Assembly (NCBI GenBank): GCA_019614645.1
Contig: JABWDB010000012.1
Coordinates: 1,178,001 to 1,242,000, forward strand
Length of the DNA: 64,000 bases
Direction of reading: 5' to 3'
DNA from: Stratiolaelaps scimitus
Lineage: Eukaryota > Arthropoda > Arachnida > Mesostigmata > Laelapidae
A program made the position numbers and the translations under genes. The notes under the pieces were generated by a model that worked only from the letters and a program-made list of their open reading frames with translations, did not search any database and was not told the DNA's origin. Shown here in pieces: positions 12,405-22,017 of this stretch. Each line of letters opens with the position of its first letter. Positions within the stretch are counted from its first letter, which is position 1.

Positions 12405-13746
12405 TTAGCTTGGTCCTAAGTGATCCAAACGGATGGCTTTTCGCGGTTTTGGATTTACTGCCAGTTTGCCTGTTTTCCGTAACCGCTTTTCTAAGCTTTC
12501 TTCAGGGGAATCTTCGTCTGAGCCAGACGACGTATCTGGCCTTGAAGGAAATTCTACGGCAGGCTTTTTTAGCAAAGCTTTCCTTGCTGAGACTTTTTGC
12601 ACTCGCGACTGTGGTGGCTCAAAGGGATCGAGCGCATGTGCGGGGTGCCACAATTTCGGCACGATCGCAGGTCTGCGCAGCATATCTAGTATTTCCATTT
12701 CATTCGTATTATCACCGATAACATTTGGACAAGCCCGGCGAGGATTTAGATAGTTTAGTAGGTCAATAACCTCCTCAAGACTGGGATGCGTCGACCAGCA
12801 TACGTTATATTCGTTTGGACAGCGCAGATTCCTCACGCAGGTACTCATTTCAGCGTTGGCACGGTGCTCCCTAATGAACCACATATAGGAAGCCTTTAGT
12901 CTTAACACCGTGGTCCTAAATCCACTTCGCACATTCTCACAACTCTTATACGTTTGAGGAGGTCCCTCCTGGCAGAAGTGCACCCGGCAATCGGTGCTAG
13001 TACTGAGGACATCCTCCATTCCCGAAAAACCTCTGTAAAGCAGCATTCTGCTATCGGTGACATGAATTTTTGAATTCGAGATGCTGGCCAGCCATTTTAG
13101 AAGGTTCTCGTAGCCTACGTTGTAATTTGTGTAGAGGCAGACGATATTTTCGTTTTTAACAGATAGATGACGTTCTACGATTGGACCAAGTTCGTCGAGA
13201 ACGTCCTCCCGCCGAGGTATGGACCAGAGGTGACGAGGCGTGCACCATGTGGAATCAAAATATACAGCGTCAAATACTTTTGCACAGGAGGTATCGCCAC
13301 GGCTTCGATCTTTCAGACAGTTTTTCGCACGTATCTCACCAATTGTTAAACGGAAATCACCTGTGTAGAGACATCGATATATAGGATCTGTGACATTTGG
13401 TTCAATGATTTTTTCAAATAGGAACATTACTGAGCCCATGATATGCTCAGCAGACGTCAATGTCACAACTAATGTGTACTCAATGATTTCGGTGTCAGAA
13501 CTAGAAGAAACTCGAGCAACGAGAGTGCTATCAGGCTGTGATAACACTGCAAGACGCGGTGTTCGAACGCGAATTTCGTGGGGTTTGTCAAGTTCGAGTG
13601 GAATGATGAGGTTATGAAGTGGTTTCAACTCCATACGATTGAACATCATCTGAGCCGTTAGAGGAGATACATAGATCTTGCGCTGACGCGTCTCTGATGT
13701 CATGAATTCTTGAAAGTCTGGGTCTTTGATGCCTCGTTTATGGTCG
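12405..13746 (-). CDS. Orphan protein, large terminal exon
   Basis: An open frame of 1,342 bases ends with TAA at 12405-12407 on the minus strand. It is open up to an acceptor (TTTTTAG, 13747 onward) with one base left over, so it is probably the last exon of a longer gene; the first in-frame ATG at 13703 would give 432 aa alone. The N-terminal part looks like alternating beta strands and there are many cysteines in the middle (a C-x5-C pair, several W-F/C-W contexts). The last 70 residues are basic and low-complexity, with S/D/E-rich and K/R-rich blocks that could form a nuclear signal. I do not recognise the family. The length of the frame and the absence of codon-scale repeats make it a real exon. 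Confidence 0.6.
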
Positions 13747-16408
13747 CTAAAAATTAAAGTTTCATTGAAAGGACGTAAATCGTTTAGTTATGTCATTATT
13801 TTCGTTCATATAAAAGTGCGAAAGACCAATTCGAGTCGAAGCTAATAATTTAATCCTATTTTAGGAAAATAATACTCTCAGTAAGCTGAGTGGTCCCGGT
13901 TAAAATTTAATCAAAACCAAAAACCGGCAAGGTTGTGCCCAGCTGACATATTCACTTTTGGATAATATATACAGGGTGTTCATAAAATGCACAACTCCAG
14001 CATGCTATTATCTATATATGTAATATATATATTTACAGAACAAAATTTCTTACATGTAATTCTAATATTGTACTATATTCGACATCATGTAAACGCATGG
14101 TTAAGAGTAAGCTGAACCGAATAATAGCCAATAGAGTTGCAAAGTGGCAAAATAAAATTTATTATTATACTAACGCATGGTCGTGTGAAATGAAAAACGC
14201 ATTCAAGTTGGGGTCCGGTTCCAAGAGGTCAATCATGATTCCCGGAAGTTCGGGGATTCGTCCTGGAAAAGTTGACATCCTGTCCTATGGTACCAGGAAG
14301 GAATCGAAGTTCTGAAATGAGTATAAATGAATAACTAGGATGCCTATAAAATGCAACGAGGTATTCGGGTTTACAAACTCCAACACCATTCGTCGATTTC
14401 ATTAGAATATCAATTTTAGTTGTATGTATACAAGATTTATTACAAGTCAGTATTTATTTAACTATTGGAAGTCTGGATTAAGCCTCCAATTATCCGAGTT
14501 GATTTAACAATAAACAACTTGATGTCTCCTAAACTATATTAGTATCTAACTAAAATGCCTTTTACTTGTATGGAAGGGATCGCGTGTTTGAATCACTCAC
14601 ACATCAGAAAAACCAAGTGAACACTCCACACTTACTCAAGTCATAGAAGAAATATTGAGAAATGACTCCACGCTTCGATTTTTTGCCTTCTTGTTCATCG
14701 TCAGATTCTGTTAGGAATACTCCTTATAGCAATAAACCTGAACTCTGCGTCATATCCAAGCAAATTAGTTCGGAAGTTCAAACTGACGCAGTAAATTCTG
14801 ATATACCTTTGGAACTAAATGACAAACAATTGTTCTGCTGCCCAAAGATGTACTGCTATGAAGCAATACACGTATATGCATGCGTACGCACACTTGTCTC
14901 AATTTAACGATCTTAACTCCGCAAGACAGATAGATCAGAAGATATAGAACATCTGGTATTTGTTTGCACAAATGTTACGTACGTATATATGTACATATAT
15001 AAATGGAGATAACATGTCCAACATGTCAGCCGATCGAAAGCATCATTAATCCCCCGTCACAAGTTTTCCTAGATGTGTGTTCGAATAAACGGCGCCATTT
15101 GTAGAAGTAATGTTTCCCTTTTTCTGAAGTGCACGATTAAACGTAACACATTATCCATTGATTTCCGTTTAACGCAGTAGTTCTTATCTCAAGTTGTGTT
15201 TATGTGACATAATAAAGAATTATTCGTTTTAGATGAGCAAACTGATCGTCCACTTCTGGTGCCGTTGAGGCGCACATGTAAATAAATATACACAAGTCAA
15301 CCACACATCCATTCAGGCGTAACTGAAGATTGTGATTTGTGACTAGGATCCGTTCCGTGAGTGCCCTGGCGGCGGTGGCGTTTCACGCTAACAGATGGTG
15401 TAGCACAAGAATAAGCTAAAATCCGAAAGGTTTGGATAGTTACCCCCTCGCCTTGGTGAAATCTTCTATCTGCTAACCAGATTTAGTATCTTTGCTGAAA
15501 ATGTAGAAATTGTGGTTTGATAGTTTTAGATTTTTTATTCTCACACCATTGTAGGTCAATGAAACTTGAAACCAGCATATTTGATCATTATTATTGATGA
15601 CAGCAACAACAGAAATTTCGTAGTGATATAACATTTATTCAAACATAAAATTATATTGATATACATATTATTGATTATATCTGATTAGAACGCATGCCCA
15701 CTGCGCCATGTTTTATTTATAGAAAAGTATTAAATTACGAAATTAAACTACTTGACAGTGGAGATAAAAATATTCACGACAAATTCTCTCTTAATTAATG
15801 ATTTTTTTTATATTTGTTCATTCCTCCAAACAACTTCCTTTGCGAAGGCAAATGGAATAAAAAATACATTAGTGCTATTAAATGTAGCACGTAAAGTCAG
15901 GTGACCAGGTGAATGTCTACACTCTCAGATAGCTATTATTATACATTTACGATACACTTATAATCCACTAATTTTAAAATTACTAATTATAATGTTGATC
16001 AAAATTAACCAACCGGATCCCTTAGTTTTCTTGTAAAGATTCTTCTTGCTACTCGTAATAGTTGTCGTGTGTGAAGCCTAAAAGCGTCTCAAAAATGAAT
16101 AAAAAAATATTTGAGCGATTTTTCAGACATACAAAAGTTTCGGAATCTCTACTACGTTATGGTCATCAAGCTCATTTAAAGATGGCAATCGGGATGATCG
16201 GTTAGAATGGAATAACTCTTTATACACCCTGCACATAGGTTTGCCTACACCACTGATTACGGGAAGTAGTTAATAAGTAGTTAGAATACTTCTTTCTCTC
16301 AAATCGTCGCCTTCGCACTATATCTTACACATCGTCAGAAGAACGACAGATCCTGCCGAAATTACTGATTAACGTAATAATCTCTCAAATTTACACTTGC
16401 AACGTTAC
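13747..16408. other. Intergenic with possible transposon ends
   Basis: AT-rich DNA without a coding exon I can support. CAGGGTGT at about 13974 and its inverse ACACCCTG at about 16226 face each other across 2.25 kb, and such ends are common in arthropod DNA transposons. I found no transposase frame between them. The missing upstream exon(s) of the orphan minus-strand gene could also be here. Confidence 0.25.
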
Positions 16409-17067
16409 ATGAGTCTGAAAATACGGATTGATATTGTGATTGTGGGTGTTGCTACCGCCATCGGCGCTGCACTCTCTGAGACAGAAACCTCACATATGAC
16501 CTCCTGCAGGTGAGTGAACCGACTCTCGCACTGAGCCAACGGCCGATGTATCGAACCGTTTGCTCTTATTTCGTGTATTGGCAATTGCCGGTAGTCATTT
16601 GGAGTAAGAGAAAGACCTGGGCCGCTCACCTGTCTGTCTGAACCACGATTAGAGATTAGTTAACCATCTTTGCTGATTTGATTTGGAATAAACAATGCAA
16701 AACGATCTGGGTACGACATGATTTTTTATTCAACATCTGCTAACTGTGATGTACCTTCATACTAACGAAGGAGCAGTAATAAAGGGGCGCGTGTTTCACA
16801 ATTCGTTAAAAGTCGTATCAAGATAAATATTAATCGTTATTGAGTTTGTACACTGAGTATTAATAGTGATTATGATTTATCCTCAGGGTCAAAGGTGGTG
16901 TTGCCATTGGAGATATCACAGACTCCCAAAACATCTTGTCGAAATGTATGCTTCCATGCAATATCTCTGGGATACCAGAATCTGTGGAGGCCGAAGATTT
17001 CACGGGATGTTATGACGGTGGACCAGGAATTTGCATTGACGGTATCTGCGAACATCCTCCGTTCTGA
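16409..17067 (+). CDS. Small secreted six-cysteine protein A, two exons, 93 aa
   Basis: Exons 16409-16509 and 16887-17067 join in phase 2. The first encodes a signal peptide and ends at the first mature cysteine; the second encodes the rest. Cysteine spacing is C-x20-C-x3-C-x16-C-x7-C-x4-C, with G-G-x-G before the fifth and D-G before the sixth. The paralogue at 17790-18816 has the identical spacing and intron place. The pattern recalls small cysteine-rich salivary proteins of ticks (8.9-kDa-like or ixostatin-like), but that link is only by pattern. No function can be assigned. Confidence 0.75.
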
Positions 17068-17167
17068 TGCCTGTGATGTGATCCTCGCTCATCGAGTTAT
17101 CAGCGATAAACATAATGGTCAATATACCCAGAAATCCTCTATTTTTCACGATATGTAAAACGTGAAT

Positions 17168-17689
17168 GCAATTAAAATATGTAGCAACTATCGAACTGCA
17201 AAATAACGATTAAAATTTCGTTAGACCAAATCGTAATCAGATAGAAGCTGTACACAGCACAAGTCTGCCGGTTGAATCAGTTCTGCCATCCACCAGCACT
17301 ATTTTTCCCGTGCTCAGAAAACAGTACCAGACCTCCATAAGTAACAACCATGCACGGGTGGCAAAACAGATAACGGCGGTTGAGCTAGTCACTCACCTCT
17401 ACGATACCATTCCAGTGAAATAATGCTCGTTTATCTACCCAGTACTCTCGAACGATATCATATGTACGTCAATACAAAACCTGAAACAAACAATACAGAC
17501 AATGTACACCTTGTGCTTGCAAGCAGCAGAAGCAGTATCATCAATACTGAACAAAAAAAAGCAACGTTGAAACAGACAATGGTCAATAACCTTGAACAAT
17601 GGCGAAACCCGCATGACCGTTTGCTATGTTAGCTGAACATGTCACCCATGTCATCCCAACTTGACAGCATAATTCGCCTGTTGCGGCTG
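17168..17689. other. Spacer between the six-cysteine paralogues
   Basis: An ATTAAA at 17171-17176 is a likely poly(A) signal for protein A. The remainder shows no exon. Confidence 0.4.
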
Positions 17690-17691
17690 AC

Positions 17692-17699
17692 ATTATATA
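17692..17699 (+). promoter_or_regulatory. TATA box of six-cysteine gene B
   Basis: ATTATATATAGA lies just under 100 bases before the ATG of gene B, with no intron border needed in between. This suits a start site near 17725 and a 5' UTR of about 65 bases. Confidence 0.4.
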
Positions 17700-17789
17700 T
17701 AGACGTCTGCACAATCATAGATAAGTGCTATCCTAGTCACACGAGTGGACAGGCCTTGGTGAGTAATTCACTTCAACCGAGCCTTCAAA

Positions 17790-18816
17790 ATGCGCCTCTT
17801 CGTCATCCTCGCTGGCCTGGCTGCTCTCATCGCAGCGGCCCTGGCCCAGAAAGAAACAGCCCATATGCACTCTTGCAAGTAAGTGAACACATTCGGTATC
17901 ATCCGCGTTGCACCGACCGATCCCGAATTTGTTGCTCAATCATAGTTTATTGTGCGACCTCAAATGTAGCGCTTTCCCGGACCTGATTGAGGCTGAACTC
18001 TAACGGGGCATATTTTACTTAGACTTTACAACGACGCAGGCATACGTATTCGTATGATATTATGTTAATGATTAGTCGATGTGCCGAATCATTTTGGCAA
18101 GGTGAAAATTGCTTGAGTGTTGCACGGAATTCAAAGAAAGGAAATGCTAAGTGTTAATGTAGATTCTCTTGTTCATTTTTTAATTGCAGTACATTTTATG
18201 AGGATTTGGCATAACACAAGGGATATAGTATTATAATATATTATCACTTTCAATATATATATATATATATATATATTATGATTTTCGCTGTTATTTTCGA
18301 CAAATTGCAAACTGATTCCCCGACGGAGAAAGATACAACTATAGTTCTGCTAGTTTTGTGATTTCATGTCGGTATTTCGATTTGCGTTGGTCTTATTGTA
18401 TCGAAACCGTGCAGCTTCATCCGTGACACTCACTATTGAGTATTATCTATCAGAAAAAAACATGCTAATTGCAGGGGTTGATAGAATAAAAGGATCATGT
18501 TAGAACTTCTTCACCCTAATTACAATTAGCCGCACTAATTAATGATTGAATGGGCAGAAACTCTCTTAATGTCTATTTGTTAGCCTCATGTGTCCTTCCA
18601 TCACTAATTCTGCTCAAAACAAAATGATTAATTGACAGGCTCCACGGTGGCACTCCAACAGAGGACGTTACCCTTGATGATAACAGCCTTCCAACCTGCA
18701 GGGTCTCTTGTAACATCAACGGCCAATCGAAGGAGGTGGACGCTGTCGATTTGGCATACTGTCTTGACGGCGGTGCCGGTCTTTGCTTCGATGGCGTCTG
18801 CTGTCACAGAGCTTAA
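17790..18816 (+). CDS. Small secreted cysteine-rich protein B, two exons, 88 aa
   Basis: Exons 17790-17878 and 18639-18816 join in phase 2 to 88 residues. The signal peptide is textbook (M-R-L-F-V-I-L-A-G-L then Ala-rich, likely cut after A-L-A). Mature cysteines follow C-x20-C-x3-C-x16-C-x7-C-x4-C, identical to protein A, with one more cysteine directly after the last. Shared residues between A and B include H-M-x-S-C, the C-N-I block and D-G-G-x-G. AATAAA lies at 18850-18855. The intron holds a (TA)n run. Tandem duplication is clear; target and tissue are unknown. The odd seventh cysteine might allow a dimer. Confidence 0.8.
18253..18276. repeat. (TA)n microsatellite
   Basis: Uninterrupted TA run in the intron of six-cysteine gene B. 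Similar runs lie at about 3291-3316, 10762-10784, 24750-24772, 32262-32283, 55716-55737, 59131-59151 and 61820-61837, most in introns or spacers. Confidence 0.9.
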
Positions 18817-18855
18817 ATTCTAGATTTGTTTAAGCAATGATCGTTTAGAAATAAA

Positions 18856-20072
18856 TTTCAGGCATGGCATGGTACTAGTTTGTTATAGAGTCTATTTCCA
18901 AACGAAATGACATGACTTAAAGGGTAATAGATCTCTGTGAAAGAAACATGTCTTTGAAGGGGGGTACTATGGGAGTACACAGCCATTGTTTTGTAGAAAA
19001 ACCTCGAGGTTAGGTTGTGAAAAATTGACAGGAATAACTAGAATTAGCTAGCACAATTATATTAATTACTAAAGCCGGCATCTGATCATGGCTGAAGGTG
19101 GTGATAGGCTCACATCTAGACAAGGCGGGCCCCGTGAAGTAACAACGTCCCGGTAAACACAGGGACACAGGTTGGATAAAGAGAGTAGCAGTTTAATATA
19201 CTCCAGGTGGCAAGTCCAAATTCTACCGTGGCTGGCATCAATGAGGTGTGGATTTCCCCCTCCCGACACTTCGCGTAGTTAGCTGTCCCTTGGGGTAAAG
19301 TGCCAGGAAGTGTCCTCTGAGAGAAGGACATGGGGCCCTTCAGCGGCAGACGAAAGCTCATGTTTATCTCTAGAAGACAATCTCCCCTCTATTGGGCACC
19401 TTCCTATAGGAATAAGTATGCGACTAGAAATGGTGCTGGGTGGAGGAGTCGGACGAAATGTGGAAAAAATCTCATACGTTCATGTGCTAGCTCTGACAGT
19501 ATAAATGAATGATAACACAGATAGAAAAAGAGTCATTGGAAGCTGCCGAAGTATTGTAGTGGGTACATTCTGGTGATGGAAGGCCAATTGACCTAAATGA
19601 AACTGTTTGGTAGGCAATCTTTCAAAATGCAGAGGCCAATGGTCTTAATCGCAGATTAGCAGCATGCCAATGGGAAGGGACGTTACAACATATGTCAATC
19701 AATCAAGCATCTTATATATTTAGTTGAGAGATGTGTTTTGCCGGCATAACCTCTGTCGGCCTTCCCTCGCTGTAATCGAAATGGGAGGCTGCTATGTCGT
19801 TCATTTCGTATATACGTATCATATGTACCATTGAGATCAATGAATCGAGTGCTTGTCAGAGCCCACAAGTCAGACTCTGTAAAAAGCTTGTTGAGAAATA
19901 TGCGATCTGAGTTGGATGTGAGCGTGCTGCGTACCTAAATTGAGTTCACTGACATATACGAAGATGCTAGAGCACCCATTATAAGAGGCAGCCGCAGCAC
20001 GACAAAAAGGCAGTACTTCCCAATCGATTTGTAGAGCCTTGAAAATGTTTACTAGGCCTGGTGAGGTCTTGC
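18856..20072. other. Intergenic with dispersed repeat
   Basis: No exon that I can defend. The stretch 19737-19815 shares blocks with 26569-26612 (C-C-T-C-T-G-T-C-x-G-C-C and CGTTCATTTCGTA), so it is part of a dispersed repeat. The higher-GC block 19080-19480 looks like decayed mobile DNA, but no domain can be read. Confidence 0.3.
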
Positions 20073-20107
20073 TTTAAATACTGTGAGCAGCTGGCTACAT
20101 TCAGTGA
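20073..20107 (+). promoter_or_regulatory. Core promoter: TATA box and TCAGT initiator
   Basis: TTTAAATA at 20073-20080 is followed by CATTCAGTG, with the arthropod initiator core TCAGT at 20101-20105. The initiator A (20103) lies 30 bases from the first base of the TATA element, the canonical distance. It would start a transcript whose first ATG is at 20216. Confidence 0.55.
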
Positions 20108-20117
20108 AGGTCGCCGC

Positions 20118-20167
20118 GCGGGTAACCGTGCGTTTGAAGAAAATTTCCTCCTCTAAAAAAAAAAAAA
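20118..20167 (+). mobile_element. 50-bp poly(A) retroposed insertion with target duplications
   Basis: A segment ending in 13 A residues is flanked by perfect 14-bp direct repeats, GTGAAGGTCGCCGC, at 20104-20117 and 20168-20181. This is the signature of LINE-machinery retroposition. The inserted body (about 37 bases before the A run) is too short to assign to a source RNA. It sits in the predicted 5' UTR, directly at the predicted start site of the next gene. Confidence 0.6.
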
Positions 20168-20215
20168 GTGAAGGTCGCCGCCACTCTAACTTCTAAAGCC
20201 TAACTGTGCCTGTCA

Positions 20216-21030
20216 ATGAATCACGAGGTGATCAACCAGTTGGAAGCCCGCATGCAATTGAAGAGTATACTCAATCTATTCGACTTGGACGGGCGAAATC
20301 AATCTAGAGTAACGTTCAATAAGATTCGCATAAACAATTTTTTTCTTAGGGCCTCAAGCTGATCATTTGTTCAAGTGCCTCTTAGAGAGAAGTACTCGAA
20401 ACGACGCTGTCGTTTACTATGAGGTTTAGAGCATACATAATCGTGACGTGTTTGCAGGCGTCAGATATTTTTCCGGATGGTTCAGTTATCGAAGCCAAAC
20501 AGGTCAAGCGAAAAATGGTGTCACAACGTGACATAGCCTTTCGAGAGGGGCGGTTTGACGTCTGCAAGGAGAGTTCACAGCTAAATCCCATCGAGATGGC
20601 CAAGGCACAAGTACTGACCGCAAGGATTGTCGCAAACTGTATCAGGCCTGATTCGTTTCTTTACTACGTTCAGAAATTTGCTCTGCCCGGCACCGCGTTA
20701 TACCCCTTGAGCAAAATGGGCTGCCTTGGTATCTATCTTGCATATGCGTATTACGCCGTAGAGACGGGCGGCCTTGTGCTGAATAAGGTCCAGAAACCCG
20801 GTCCTATGATGAGTCTGCTGACGAAGATCATCTCTGCGATGGAACGCGGTGGCAAAGTGTTGGCATTTCCTGACGGTAAAGGTAAACCCTACATTTTGAG
20901 TTACCAGTTCGTTCGAGAATATGGCAGCGTCTTGTTGGACTGCTTCTTTCATTCGTTGAGTGGTGGTCCACCTCTCAGAGGTGATGACTTATTGCACACA
21001 ATTACGTGTATACGTCACAAACTGCTGTGA
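20216..21030 (+). CDS. Orphan two-exon gene, 221 aa
   Basis: Exons 20216-20308 and 20458-21030 join in phase 0 (donor AGAGTAACG, acceptor GTGTTTGCAG). The ATG at 20216 follows the promoter by 113 bases. The first exon contains L-F-D-L-D-G-R-N-Q-S-R, which looks like half of an EF-hand loop, but the loop is broken by the intron and the next exon does not complete it. Exon 2 codes for a mixed protein with a moderately hydrophobic part around residues 90-140 and a G-G-K-V-x-A-F-P-D-G-K-G segment. I recognise no family. An alternative start at 20419 would put an uninterrupted exon after a different leader; the two-exon model is preferred for its splice sites. Confidence 0.45.
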
Positions 21031-22017
21031 GTTCAATAAGAACACCAACTATTGTATACTGTCACTTCAAAAAATACGCATGAACGCGGTAGGCAGGTTG
21101 ATTTGTTCTCGGACGATCGAGCTCGTCGAATATTGGGTGACGTTCATATTCAGTTGTTTTGAGGGGATCTCAACAAATGTGTGATCTAATGAAGTCGTGC
21201 GGCTGGTTTTCCATCATGGGTTACTATTGCATTTTCACCTGGCACTGAACTCTTCTACACATGTGTATTATTCTATGAGGAATTATTATCACACATCGCT
21301 GTTACTTAGTCACCTAACTCCCTATGTTAGCAGAAAGCAAAAGAACATATATCTATATATACTCAACCATGTACTATATGTAAACGTGAATAAAGGTCGC
21401 GGTCTTTTAAAATTACACTGTAATGGAAATGCCTTATTGAGTTTTATATGTACACAAATTCGGGCTGCTTCTGTGGGAGCCAGTGCTATTTTCTTTTTGG
21501 CCATCCTTACATACAACAGCACGAAAGAACTTTTATTTCAATTACGAGCCTCTACAGTGAATAAAGACAATCTACAGTATAGCGATAATTGGTATCAATT
21601 TTATTTACATGATCAATACACGAAGAAGGGATTCTTTAACCAGCTAACTTAGCAGGGTATCTATACACGAGTGCTGCCATTGAGGGCTGATATAATATTA
21701 CTATTTCTGTAATATTTAACATATTTGAATTCTCTGCTGCCTCTCCAGTGGTTCTCCTTGGAACCAACAATATACCTTGTTGCGTCAACCATCCAAAAGT
21801 ATAGAAACTGTAGGAACCCGGAACATTTCCACATTGACAGAATCGGATCTGCTTGTGGATCTGGAACCCTTGTCGGATCTTAACCCAATCCTATGAGATC
21901 GGGTTGAGATTCTGCCGGTTCTTCAGAAAGATATGTCGTCTAATGCATAATAATAATAATAAGTATTATATTATGCGTAATGCATAAAATATTTGCTCAT
22001 TAGGTAGATCTTGTTTC
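21031..22017. other. Convergent 3' region
   Basis: This lies between the ends of a plus-strand gene and a minus-strand gene and should hold both 3' UTRs. I see an AATAAA near 21389 on the plus strand but no other feature. Confidence 0.35.

Noticed and set aside
19069..19504. Possible gene in a higher-GC block with frames on both strands
   Set aside because: Frames are short and interrupted, and no recognisable domain could be read; decayed mobile DNA is more likely.
20216..20460. A frameshifted EF-hand gene (one T lost in the T7 run near 20342)
   Set aside because: It needs both a base change and a 34-base intron; the simple 149-base intron explains the region.
20419..21030. A single 203-codon gene starting at the ATG in the intron (M-R-F-R-A-Y-I-I)
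   Set aside because: The ATG lies between a good donor and a good acceptor; the two-exon model from 20216 is in phase and has a real promoter.
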